Shown: positions 6,463 through 14,175 of the stretch, in pieces | How positions within the stretch are numbered: position 1 is the stretch's first letter | Layout: each line of letters begins with the position of its first letter | DNA from: an uncultured Prevotellaceae bacterium | GTDB taxonomy: Bacteria > Bacteroidota > Bacteroidia > Bacteroidales > Bacteroidaceae | Reading direction: 5' to 3' | Length of the DNA: 17,965 nt | NCBI GenBank assembly: GCA_947306845.1 | Contig: CAMZHP010000028.1 | Location: 1 to 17,965, forward strand | Made by a program: the position numbers and the translations under genes | Notes under the pieces: generated by a model | Databases searched by the model: none | Seen by the model: the letters and a program-made list of their open reading frames with translations, nothing else | What the model was told of the DNA's origin: nothing

Positions 6463-9306
6463 ATGAAAAAGCTGCTCTCCCTGCCTCCCAATCTCGTGGA
6501 ATGTTTCCACGACATCACTGGGTATGACCATGAGGAATGGTTCTGTTCAAACGACCCCGTTGACAAGAAATTGGGGAGCGGAGGAGGGTCAACATGGCTG
6601 TTGCGCCAGTGCCATCAGTCGCAGGCGCCTCAGGTGCCTTTCGATGAATGGCTGACTGCAGAGCGGCGGTTGCTGCTTCATGCGGGCGGACAGAGTCGCA
6701 GGCTGCCGGCATACGCGCCGTCAGGCAAGGTGCTCACACCCATCCCTGTGTTTCGTTGGGAACGCGGACAACGGTTGTCGCAGGATTTGCTGTCTTTGCA
6801 AGTGCCTTTGTTTGAGCGCATCTTTGAGATGGCGCCTCCCTCATACCATACGATGATTGTCAGCGGTGATGTGCTCATCCGCACGACAAAGCCCTTGCCG
6901 ACCATCCCTGATGCCGATGTCGTCTGCTATGGCTTATGGCTGAACGATGAGATAGCTTCGACGCATGGCGTCTTCGTGGCCGACAGGAAATCGCCTTCCG
7001 AACTCAAGTGCATGCTGCAAAAACCGTCTCCGTCGGTCTTGGCCAATCTGCGCCACGATCACCTCTATTTGGTCGACATCGGGATATGGCTGCTCAGCGA
7101 CAAGGCGGTACGTATGCTGGTTGACAAAAGCCAAAAGAATGGGGAGGTGGTGGAGTATGACCTCTATACCACTTTTGGGGGTGCGATGGGTACGCATCCT
7201 ACTTTAACTGACGAAGATGTGAATTCGCTCAAGGTGGCGATCATTCCGCTCCCCGGCGGTGAGTTCTATCATTATGGCACCAGTCCGGAACTCATCTCCT
7301 CTACCGTGGACATCCAGAATCTCGTCCACGACCAAAGGGAAATCATGCACCGTTCCAGGAAACCGCATCCCTCCATTTTTATCCAGAACGCTCAGACATG
7401 GATACCCATCACCAACGAGCATCGAAACCTGTGGATTGAGAATTGTTGTATTTCCGAGCACTGGACGCTGTCGCACAATCATATAATTACAGGCGTTCCG
7501 GAAAATGCCTGGGAGATATCACTGTCACCAGGGCAATGCGTGGATATCGTCCCTGTCGGGGAGCATCAGTGGGTGGTGAGGCCTTATGGGTTTGCCGATA
7601 GCTTCAGAGGTGAAGTCACGGATGTGAAAACTTCTTATATGGGTATGCCTTTCGCTCAGTGGGCTTCCGCACATGGTATCGATGCCAGCCAGATCAAAGG
7701 CGGCATGGACTTGCAGAGAGCAACCATTTTCCCATTGGTGGACAATTTGCATGACGCGCAACTCGTACTGAGGTGGATGTTGGGCAATACACAGTTGGAT
7801 GGCGGCAGGATAGTTTGGGAGATGTCCCCCAAAATGAGTGCGGATGATATCTCTGCCAAAGCCAATCTGCGGCGCCTCTGTGCCCAGCGCGAGGAGAACA
7901 GAAAGCTCAACTGGTCGTTCCTGTCCAATAATTACGAGCACAGCGTGTTCTATCAGATAGACTTGGACCATGCTGCCTCCGAGTTCGCTCGTTTTGGCAT
8001 AGCAGAACCGCATCCCTTGCCGGAGGATGTACCCTTGCTGGTAAGAATCCGTGACGCCATGTTCAGGGCACGTCTGCGCCGGAATAAAGGAAAAGAGGGT
8101 AGGGACGAGGAGGAGAGAAAGGCTTTCGCCTTGCTCAGAGACGGATTGACCTCTTCTGCGCTGCAGGATACACAGGCTCCCCGTTTGTCCGTTTATGGTG
8201 ACCAAATCGTTTGGGGACGATGCCCCGTACGCATAGACATAGCTGGTGGATGGACCGATACACCTCCTTTCTGCCTGATGGAAGGTGGCAATGTCGTCAA
8301 TCTTGCCATTGAACTCAATGGCCAGCCGCCCATTCAGGCTTTTGTCAAACCCTGTGCGGAGCGGCATGTCATTCTTCGGAGTATTGACCTCGGTGCTTCC
8401 GAAAAGGTTGAGACGTATGAGCAATTGGCTGATTTCCATTTAGTTGGCAGTCCATTCTCCATCCCGAAGGCGGCCTTGGTGCTCGCTGGCTTCCAACCGG
8501 GATTCTCGCAGGTGAGATATGCCTCACTCAAAGACCAGTTGGAGGACTTTGGCAGTGGTATCGAACTGACGCTTCTCTCTGCCATCCCGGCGGGAAGTGG
8601 ATTGGGCACTAGCAGCATTCTGGCGGCTACCGTTCTTGGCGCACTCAATGATTTCTGCGGACTGATGTGGGACAGGAATGAGATAGGGCGCCGCACGCTA
8701 GTGCTTGAACAGTTGCTCACCACCGGAGGAGGATGGCAGGATCAGTTTGGCGGTATTCTTCAGGGAGTCAAACTGCTCCAGACGGAAAGGGGATTCGCTC
8801 AATGTCCTGTTGTGCGCTGGTTGCCTTCCGAATTGTACACACAGCCCGAATATAAGGCGTGCCATCTGCTGTTCTACACAGGCATTACCCGAACTGCCAA
8901 GAACATCCTTTCCGAGATTGTGCGGAAGATGTTCCTCAACCAGCATGAGCAGTTGCAGTTGCTTCGGAGCATGAAAGAGCATGCTCTTGACATGTATGAG
9001 GCCATCCAGCGCAATGATTTCAACAGAATGGGCCAGCTCATCGGCAAGACATGGGTGCAGAATCAGCTGCTCGACAGCGGAACGAATCCCAGGGAGGTCA
9101 GAAGGCTCACCGACCTCGTCGATGACCTGTGCCTTGGTTACAAACTCCCGGGAGCGGGTGGCGGCGGTTATCTCTATATGGTGGCAAAGGATCCGGATGC
9201 TGCAGCCAGCATCCGCAAGATTCTGTTGGCCAACCGTCAGAATGCCAACGCCCGATTCGTGGAGATGTCCCTTAGCACCACCGGCCTGCAAGTAAGCCGC
9301 AGCTAA
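6463..9306 (+). CDS. fkp: Bifunctional L-fucokinase / fucose-1-phosphate guanylyltransferase
   Basis: This 947-aa protein closely resembles Fkp of Bacteroides fragilis (about 949 aa) along its whole length, judged from memory of that sequence. The N-terminal pyrophosphorylase half carries the nucleotide-binding LLLHAGGQSRRLPAYAPSGK (from residue 70). The C-terminal half is a GHMP kinase: GRCPVRIDIAGGWTDTPP (585-602), the ATP-binding PAGSGLGTSS (709-718) and the late glycine-rich KLPGAGGGGY (894-903). The enzyme phosphorylates L-fucose and transfers GMP from GTP to give GDP-L-fucose in the cytoplasm. In Bacteroides this feeds fucosylated capsule and surface glycoproteins. The start MKKLLSLPPNLVECFHD aligns with the Bacteroides start. 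No clear TAnnTTTG promoter is visible in the 175 nt before it, so it may be read from the yfhO promoter. Confidence 0.97.
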   Translation: MKKLLSLPPNLVECFHDITGYDHEEWFCSNDPVDKKLGSGGGSTWLLRQCHQSQAPQVPFDEWLTAERRLLLHAGGQSRRLPAYAPSGKVLTPIPVFRWERGQRLSQDLLSLQVPLFERIFEMAPPSYHTMIVSGDVLIRTTKPLPTIPDADVVCYGLWLNDEIASTHGVFVADRKSPSELKCMLQKPSPSVLANLRHDHLYLVDIGIWLLSDKAVRMLVDKSQKNGEVVEYDLYTTFGGAMGTHPTLTDEDVNSLKVAIIPLPGGEFYHYGTSPELISSTVDIQNLVHDQREIMHRSRKPHPSIFIQNAQTWIPITNEHRNLWIENCCISEHWTLSHNHIITGVPENAWEISLSPGQCVDIVPVGEHQWVVRPYGFADSFRGEVTDVKTSYMGMPFAQWASAHGIDASQIKGGMDLQRATIFPLVDNLHDAQLVLRWMLGNTQLDGGRIVWEMSPKMSADDISAKANLRRLCAQREENRKLNWSFLSNNYEHSVFYQIDLDHAASEFARFGIAEPHPLPEDVPLLVRIRDAMFRARLRRNKGKEGRDEEERKAFALLRDGLTSSALQDTQAPRLSVYGDQIVWGRCPVRIDIAGGWTDTPPFCLMEGGNVVNLAIELNGQPPIQAFVKPCAERHVILRSIDLGASEKVETYEQLADFHLVGSPFSIPKAALVLAGFQPGFSQVRYASLKDQLEDFGSGIELTLLSAIPAGSGLGTSSILAATVLGALNDFCGLMWDRNEIGRRTLVLEQLLTTGGGWQDQFGGILQGVKLLQTERGFAQCPVVRWLPSELYTQPEYKACHLLFYTGITRTAKNILSEIVRKMFLNQHEQLQLLRSMKEHALDMYEAIQRNDFNRMGQLIGKTWVQNQLLDSGTNPREVRRLTDLVDDLCLGYKLPGAGGGGYLYMVAKDPDAAASIRKILLANRQNANARFVEMSLSTTGLQVSRS

Positions 9307-9312
9307 ATCATT

Positions 9313-9350
9313 ATCAAGGGACCGCGTCCCCTTGATTCATAAAAGTTTTT
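9313..9350 (+). terminator. Intrinsic terminator-like hairpin after fkp
   Basis: ATCAAGGGAC (9313-9322) pairs with GTCCCCTTGAT (9326-9336) with one bulged base and a three-base loop (CGC). A T-run follows at 9346-9350, nine bases after the stem. It starts six bases after the fkp stop codon. The stem is good, but the distance to the T-run makes it a non-ideal terminator. Confidence 0.65.
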
Positions 9351-9383
9351 AGCTGTTAAGTCGGATGATAATCAGATTTGTTT

Positions 9384-9391
9384 TATCTTTG
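9384..9391 (+). promoter_or_regulatory. -7 element upstream of the antitoxin-like gene
   Basis: TATCTTTG is a full match to TAnnTTTG. No clear TTTG lies at the -33 distance. Transcription would begin near 9398 and leave a leader of about 48 nt. Confidence 0.5.
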
Positions 9392-9445
9392 CATAACTAA
9401 AGAGGATTTGTTGATATAGATTGTGACAGGCCTTATCTAAAGAAA

Positions 9446-9703
9446 ATGTCAAAAAATGAGGATTTGAGTTATGACGAATTACAATTAAGCGCTGAAATTC
9501 TTCGTAATATGAGTATTATTGCAGAGGATGAGAAACTCTTGAAACGAGCTGCTAAGTTTTTACGCAAACTTGTTGCAGAGAAGGAAGATGCTGCACTTCT
9601 CTCGAAAGAAGATTTTTTTGCCAGAATAGAAAAGGCGAGGAAACAATCGGGTAAAAGTTTTGCTAATATTGAAGAACTTGATACCTTTATTCGCAGTTTA
9701 TGA
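9446..9703 (+). CDS. Antitoxin-like small protein
   Basis: This 85-aa hydrophilic, mainly helical protein is rich in Lys and Glu (LLKRAAKFLRKLVAEKE) and ends with the segment SKEDFFARIEKARKQSGKSFANIEELDTFIRSL. This layout, with a C-terminal half containing LSKE-x-F-x-x-x-x-x-x-A and ending IEELD-x-FIRSL, is what I would expect for the antitoxin preceding a Txe/YoeB-type toxin in Bacteroidota. The toxin remnant begins at the overlapping ATGA, a coupling typical of toxin-antitoxin pairs. No standard DNA-binding motif is obvious at the N-terminus. The antitoxin itself appears intact. The role rests largely on the neighbour. Confidence 0.75.
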   Translation: MSKNEDLSYDELQLSAEILRNMSIIAEDEKLLKRAAKFLRKLVAEKEDAALLSKEDFFARIEKARKQSGKSFANIEELDTFIRSL

Positions 9704-9887
9704 ACCGATACATTGTTGTGGTCAAGGAGGAGGCACAAAAAGGAACAGGAAAGCCCGAACCTCTCAAAGGTGGTGATGGAGAATTATGGAGCCGTCGCAT
9801 CACAAAGAAACACAGAATGGTTTACGAAATATTACTACAGTGACTGTAGCAGTGCTTTCTTCATACGGACATTACAATGACAAATAA
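9700..9887 (+). pseudogene. Decayed Txe/YoeB-family toxin (internal deletion and frameshift)
   Basis: The open frame from the ATG at 9700, which overlaps the antitoxin stop, gives 47 residues to a TGA at 9841-9843. It contains the family core KGTGKPEPLKGG followed by ELWSRRITKKHRMVYEI. YoeB/Txe toxins are about 85-90 aa and cut mRNA on the ribosome. Here roughly 30 residues are missing between MNRYIVVVKEEAQ and KGTGKPEPL, where the first helices belong. After VYE, a one-base shift restores the expected C-terminus, TTVTVAVLSSYGHYNDK, ending at the TAA at 9885-9887. Two independent lesions therefore inactivate the gene. It should not be a working toxin unless the lesions are sequencing errors, which cannot explain the in-frame deletion. 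Confidence 0.85.
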
Positions 9888-10102
9888 AAGGGTGATAGTT
9901 TGTCAAGGGAATCAGGGAACCAAGGATTTCATCGCCGTTTGCGGCGAAGAAATACATGGTATTTAACGAATTGATTACATGGCAATTCTTGTGAAAGAAA
10001 ATATTTTCAATACATGTCGCCAAGATAGCATTTTGGGGAAAACTGCAAAATAAATGGATACATTTTTTGCAAATTAAAACCATAAAAGTGTTCTATTCGT
10101 GG

Positions 10103-10133
10103 TCATTCATGTGAATAAAGAAGACACGAATGA
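10103..10133. repeat. Inverted repeat with 10-bp arms
   Basis: TCATTCATGT (10103-10112) and ACACGAATGA (10124-10133) pair at nine of ten positions, the tenth being a G-T wobble in RNA, around an 11-base loop. No T-tract follows. Confidence 0.6.
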
Positions 10134-10198
10134 TCATGTGATTCAAGTTTCGCATTTGCTCAACTTGCAAGTAGTTAAGTAGTTTAGAAGTTATCGCT

Positions 10199-10229
10199 AA
10201 GTAGTTAAAGCCATTACCTTTAATTACTT
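10199..10229. repeat. Inverted repeat with 12-bp arms
   Basis: AAGTAGTTAAAG (10199-10210) and CTTTAATTACTT (10218-10229) pair at 11 of 12 positions around a 7-base loop. A related AAGTAGTTAAGTAGTT string lies just upstream at about 10170-10185, so this motif is locally repeated. Confidence 0.65.
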
Positions 10230-10364
10230 GAGTCCACTTCAAAAAGTCATGAATCGAATGCCGTGAGCCGAATGGAGCTGAGGATGTGTGATAATTGAGG
10301 GAGTGCGCTTCGCGCAGAAATATTACAAATCTCTTCAAAATCTATCACTTTGTCTTTCAACACG

Positions 10365-11738
10365 TTACCCTTTGTCAGCGGGGGAAGATGGCTTCTTGCG
10401 GCGGTGACGGGACTTCTTTTCACCTGCTTGCTTCTCCGTACTGCTTACAGCTTTCTTTCCATTGCCAGAATTACTCTTCGTTCCTCCTTGGCTGCCGCGT
10501 CCTCGTCCATGCCCGCTGCGTCCATGGCCTCCTCTTCCGTTACGCCCGCGTCCACCGCGTCCGCGTCCGCCAGACAAATTCATCGGCTTGTATTCGGGTG
10601 CCTCGCCGAGACCTTCGGGTAAGGCCACTTTTTCCACCTCATAGCCAAGGAACTTCTCTATCTGCATGAAGTCCCTGATTTCCTTTCCACGTACGAAGGT
10701 GATGGCCTTGCCGTCGCGCTGTGCACGGGCGGTGCGCCCGATGCGGTGCACATAGTCCTCGCTGTCGTGGGGAACGTCATAGTTAATGACGGTGGCGATA
10801 TCGTCGATGTCGATGCCACGGGCTACAATGTCCGTGGCTACGAGAACGTCCACCTGCCCGCTCTTGAAACGGTACATCATCTCGTCGCGCTGGCTTTGGT
10901 CGAGGTCGGAGTGCATCTCGCCACTGTTGATGTGCAGCATGCGCAGTGAACGGTTGATCTCCTTCACTTTCTGCTTGCTGCCGGCAAAGATGATGACACG
11001 GCTCAGTTGGTTGTTCTTAAACAAGTGACGGATAATGCCCACTTTTTGGTTCTCGTGGCAGACGTATGCCTGCTGCAGGATGTTGTCGGCGGGACGGCTC
11101 ACCGCCAGCTTCACTTCCGCCGGGTTCTTGAGCAGGGTCTTGGCCAACTGCTCTATCTTCTGCGGCATCGTGGCGGAGAACATGATGGTCTGGCAGGTGG
11201 GAGGTAGATAACTGGCGATTTTGAGGATGTCCTCACTGAATCCCATGTCGAGCATGCGGTCGGCCTCATCGAGCACGAAGAATGACAGGCGGCTGAAGTC
11301 GGCATGCCCCATGTTGATGTGGCTGATCAGCCGGCCAGGAGTGGCAATCACCACGTTGGCGCCCAACTGCAGCCCTTTGGTCTCCTGGTCATAGCGCCCA
11401 CCGTCGTTTCCGCCATAGACGGCCACACTGCTGATGCCGTCGAGATAATAGCTAAAACCTTGCATCGCCTGATCGATCTGCTGGGCAAGCTCACGGGTGG
11501 GACTCATGATGACGCAGTTGATGGCATCCTCGGGATAAAAGCCATCGTCAATCAGACTGAGGATCGGCAACAGATAGGCTGCGGTCTTGCCTGTTCCTGT
11601 CTGCGCCACACCCAGCAGGTCGTGTCCGTCGAGTATCTCAGGAATACATTTTTCCTGGATGGGTGTACAGGTCTCGAAACGCATGTCGTCGAGCGCATCG
11701 AGTATATTGTCATTCAAATATAGTTCGTCAAATCTCAT
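10365..11738 (-). CDS. DEAD-box ATP-dependent RNA helicase (RhlE-like)
   Basis: This 457-aa protein has the full DEAD-box set: Q motif around F21-Q28, motif I AQTGTGKT (45-52), Ia PTRELAQQ (80-87), TPGR (133-136), motif II DEAD (157-160), motif III SAT (188-190), and motif VI HRIGRTAR (331-338). From about residue 390 the tail is low-complexity and Arg/Gly-rich (GGRGRGGRGRNGRGG), then Lys-rich. Such tails bind RNA non-specifically and can promote condensation. The family unwinds short RNA duplexes in ribosome assembly or mRNA turnover; RhlE is the closest type by layout. It lies 66 nt downstream of the permease gene on the same strand with no clear promoter between, so it is probably the last gene of the lon operon. 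Confidence 0.93.
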   Translation of the reverse strand: MRFDELYLNDNILDALDDMRFETCTPIQEKCIPEILDGHDLLGVAQTGTGKTAAYLLPILSLIDDGFYPEDAINCVIMSPTRELAQQIDQAMQGFSYYLDGISSVAVYGGNDGGRYDQETKGLQLGANVVIATPGRLISHINMGHADFSRLSFFVLDEADRMLDMGFSEDILKIASYLPPTCQTIMFSATMPQKIEQLAKTLLKNPAEVKLAVSRPADNILQQAYVCHENQKVGIIRHLFKNNQLSRVIIFAGSKQKVKEINRSLRMLHINSGEMHSDLDQSQRDEMMYRFKSGQVDVLVATDIVARGIDIDDIATVINYDVPHDSEDYVHRIGRTARAQRDGKAITFVRGKEIRDFMQIEKFLGYEVEKVALPEGLGEAPEYKPMNLSGGRGRGGRGRNGRGGHGRSGHGRGRGSQGGTKSNSGNGKKAVSSTEKQAGEKKSRHRRKKPSSPADKG

Positions 11739-11777
11739 ACTTTACTTTTTTCATTTTGCATACTCACCCCCTCGAAG

Positions 11778-11798
11778 TCACACCTCTCACCCCTCACC
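11778..11798 (-). repeat. Three RGTGARR-like heptamers after the LptF/G stop codon
   Basis: On the minus strand, starting six bases after the stop codon at 11805-11807, the sequence reads GGTGAGG, GGTGAGA, GGTGTGA in direct succession. The period is 7 bp and each unit carries TGA, as in the GAAGAGT arrays after the LUD and yfhO genes, though the base composition differs. Confidence 0.7.
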
Positions 11799-11804
11799 TT
11801 TTTT

Positions 11805-13025
11805 TTAATTCGGCGCCTGCCGGTAGCAGAAGTAGGCTACGACAGCGAAGATGATGTTGGGCACCCAGGCGGCGATAATGGGAGGGAAGCCCGCGTTGAT
11901 GGCAAAGGTGGCCGAGATGGTCTGCAACATGATGTAGGTGAAACTGAGCACCAGTCCGATGCCCAGATACATGCCCATACCACCTTTTCGCTTGCGGGCA
12001 GACAGCGAGGCACCGATTATCGTGAGGATGAAGGAGGCAAACGAGGTGGCGATGCGTTTGTGGTATTCCACCTCATACTGCACGACATTGCCAGAGCCAC
12101 GGCTCTGCTGCTTGGAGATGTAGGCTAGGAGCTCCGGACTGGTAAATGTCTCCTGCTGACCTTTGGAATAGACCAGGTCGGTGGGCTCCATCATGATGAC
12201 GGTGTCTTTCTCATTGCCCTGCGTGATATGCTCCTTCAGACCTCGCAGCTCCCTCATCTTCCAGTTGAAAATCTTCCAGTGGAACTTGGCGTCACTGATG
12301 GTGTCGTAGCGGATCTCCGTGGCGGTGAGGTGGCTCACCAACTTCTTGTTCTCAAACTTGTCGAGGCAGAAACCATAGCCGCATTTGCGGGTGTTGTCGT
12401 AATGCTGCATATAGGCGATGACACCTTGGTCGACCTGCAGCTGTACGTTCTCTGCAGAGGTGTTCCTCCGCTTGTTCTTGTAGATGGTCTCGAAATTCTG
12501 GCGGATGACCGTGCCATGGGGGATGACGTAGGCACCGAGATAGTAGGTGACGAGAGAGATGATGATGCAGGAGATCATATAGGGCACCATCAGCCGCCGG
12601 AATGACATGCCCGAGGCCAGCATGGCTATGATTTCTGAGTTGCCTGCCAGTTTGGAGGTGAAGAAAATCACGGCGATGAAGACAAACAACGGACTGAACA
12701 GGTTGGCGAAGTAGGGCACGAAATTGGCGTAGTAGTCAAAGACAATGGCTTTGAGAGGAGCGTTGTACTGTGTGAACTTGGCCAGGTGCTCGTTGATGTC
12801 GAAGACAATGGAAATGGAGATGATGAGGACGATGGCGTAGATGTAGGTTCCAATGAATTTCTTGATGATGAACCAATCCATCCTTTTCATCCATCTTTTC
12901 GGACTTAACCATGATAGCAGATGGAAAAGCTTTCGGATGACTGCCCACACCTTGCGGCCGCCGCGGCGGAGGCTGCGGAGGAATTTCATCAGGGTGAGAT
13001 GACGGCGTAGGGTGGAGTATTTCAT
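11805..13025 (-). CDS. LptF/LptG-family permease (YjgP/YjgQ)
   Basis: This 406-aa inner-membrane protein has the LptF/G layout. Hydrophobic segments near the N-terminus (IIKKFIGTYIYAIVLIISISIVFDI, then the YYANFVPYFANLFSPLFVFIAVIFF pair) are followed by a periplasmic beta-jellyroll region. C-terminal helices follow, with the conserved YHKRIATSFASFILTIIGASLSARKRKGG stretch. LptF and LptG, with LptB, extract lipopolysaccharide for transport to the outer membrane. Only one permease gene is present here; which of the two it is cannot be settled from sequence. The frame is open to 13127, inside tgt, but I prefer the ATG at 13025, 22 nt after the tgt stop. A later start at 12989 is also possible. 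Adjacency to tgt is usual in Bacteroidota. Confidence 0.9.
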   Translation of the reverse strand: MKYSTLRRHLTLMKFLRSLRRGGRKVWAVIRKLFHLLSWLSPKRWMKRMDWFIIKKFIGTYIYAIVLIISISIVFDINEHLAKFTQYNAPLKAIVFDYYANFVPYFANLFSPLFVFIAVIFFTSKLAGNSEIIAMLASGMSFRRLMVPYMISCIIISLVTYYLGAYVIPHGTVIRQNFETIYKNKRRNTSAENVQLQVDQGVIAYMQHYDNTRKCGYGFCLDKFENKKLVSHLTATEIRYDTISDAKFHWKIFNWKMRELRGLKEHITQGNEKDTVIMMEPTDLVYSKGQQETFTSPELLAYISKQQSRGSGNVVQYEVEYHKRIATSFASFILTIIGASLSARKRKGGMGMYLGIGLVLSFTYIMLQTISATFAINAGFPPIIAAWVPNIIFAVVAYFCYRQAPN

Positions 13026-13047
13026 CTGTTCGGTTTTGGTCGTTGTT

Positions 13048-14175
13048 TCAGAGACGTCGTCCCAGTTGCTGGATGATGCCTGATTTCCATTGCGTGAAGT
13101 CGCCTGCGATGATGTGGCGGCGGGCATCGCCTACCAGGCGCAGGTAAAAGGCCAGGTTGTGAATGCTCGCAATCTGCAGGGCAAGCAGCTCCTGAGCCTT
13201 GAAGAGGTGGTGGAGGTAGGCCTTGCTGTGTATCCGGTCGGTGGTGCATCCGTCAGGATCGATGGGGGAGAAATCATTCTCCCATTTCTTGTTGCGCATG
13301 TTCATCGTACCCTCATAGGTGAAGAGGTTGGCATTGCGCCCATTGCGGGTGGGCATCACACAGTCGAACATATCGACGCCGCGCTCGATGGCTTCCAGGA
13401 TGTTTTGGGGGGTGCCAACGCCCATGAGATACCTGGGGCGGTCTTTGGGAAGGATGCCGTTCACCACCTCAATCATCTCATACATCACCTCCGTGGGCTC
13501 GCCAACAGCAAGACCGCCGATGGCATAGCCGTCTGCTCCCATGTCGGCAGCGTGAAGGGCGGCATCGGTGCGCAGGTCCTTGTACGTGCAGCCTTGCACG
13601 ATGGGGAAAAGGCATTGCTCATGACCATAGAGTGGGGAGGTCTCTGACATTCGTTTCACACAGCGGGCCAACCACCTCTGGGTGAGGCCGAGGCTGCGCT
13701 TGGCGTAGCTATAGTCGCTGTCGCCGGGAGGACATTCATCAAAAGCCATCATGATATCTGCGCCGATGACACGCTGGGTGTCAATGACGTTCTCTGGAGT
13801 GAAGACATGCTTCGAACCATCGATGTGTGAGCGGAATTCGCAGCCCTCCTCCCGCAGCTTGCGGATGCCGGTGAGGGAGAATACCTGAAAGCCGCCGGAG
13901 TCGGTCAGGATGGGGCGGTCCCAGGTGTTGAAGCGGTGCAAACCGCCCGCGGCCCGCAGGATGTCGAGTCCGGGCCGGAGATAGAGATGGTAAGTATTGC
14001 CGAGAATGATCTGGGCCCCAATCTCCTCACGCAACTCCCTGAAATGCACGCCCTTCACACTGCCGCAGGTGCCGACAGGCATGAAAATGGGGGTCATGAT
14101 GTCACCATGGTCGGTGTGCATCAGACCGGCACGCGCATCGCTGTAGGGGTCGGTATGCTGGAGCTGGAAGGTCAT
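13048..14175 (-). CDS. tgt: Queuine tRNA-guanine transglycosylase
   Basis: This 375-aa enzyme exchanges guanine 34 of GUN-anticodon tRNAs for preQ1 on the queuosine pathway. Visible features are the base-binding TDSGGFQVFSL (D92), GGLAVGE (220-226), and the nucleophile in FDCVMPTRNGRN (D271). The zinc site is unusual. The family pattern C-x-C-x2-C plus a later His maps to D308, C310, D313 and H339, so two of three cysteines are replaced by aspartate; spacing to the His is kept at 31 residues. I believe related Bacteroidota enzymes also lack the cysteines, so this may be a lineage trait rather than a defect. The ATG overlaps the lon stop as ATGA. Confidence 0.95.
   Translation of the reverse strand: MTFQLQHTDPYSDARAGLMHTDHGDIMTPIFMPVGTCGSVKGVHFRELREEIGAQIILGNTYHLYLRPGLDILRAAGGLHRFNTWDRPILTDSGGFQVFSLTGIRKLREEGCEFRSHIDGSKHVFTPENVIDTQRVIGADIMMAFDECPPGDSDYSYAKRSLGLTQRWLARCVKRMSETSPLYGHEQCLFPIVQGCTYKDLRTDAALHAADMGADGYAIGGLAVGEPTEVMYEMIEVVNGILPKDRPRYLMGVGTPQNILEAIERGVDMFDCVMPTRNGRNANLFTYEGTMNMRNKKWENDFSPIDPDGCTTDRIHSKAYLHHLFKAQELLALQIASIHNLAFYLRLVGDARRHIIAGDFTQWKSGIIQQLGRRL

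Larger units (their letters stand above)
9888..10364. other. Gene-free AT-rich stretch with several hairpins
   Basis: This stretch of about 480 bp has no convincing coding region; two open minus-strand frames of 81-82 codons show no family features. It holds four small inverted repeats: TCGCCG/CGGCGA (9932-9947), TCATTCATGT/ACACGAATGA (10103-10133), AAGTAGTTAAAG/CTTTAATTACTT (10199-10229) and TGCGC/GCGCA (10304-10316). None is followed by a clear T-tract on either strand. The content resembles interspersed intergenic repeats. Confidence 0.6.

Noticed and set aside
9835..10083. 82-codon open frame on the minus strand
   Set aside because: It overlaps the toxin C-terminal remnant on the other strand, shows no family feature or promoter, and has the composition of chance translation of an AT-rich region.
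10304..10316. TGCGC/GCGCA hairpin as a terminator of the helicase gene
   Set aside because: The stem is only 5 bp, lies about 50 nt after the stop and has no T-tract following on the minus strand.
10093..10338. 81-codon open frame on the minus strand
   Set aside because: It spans three hairpins in repeat-like intergenic sequence, with no recognisable motif; it is best read as translation of a noncoding repeat.
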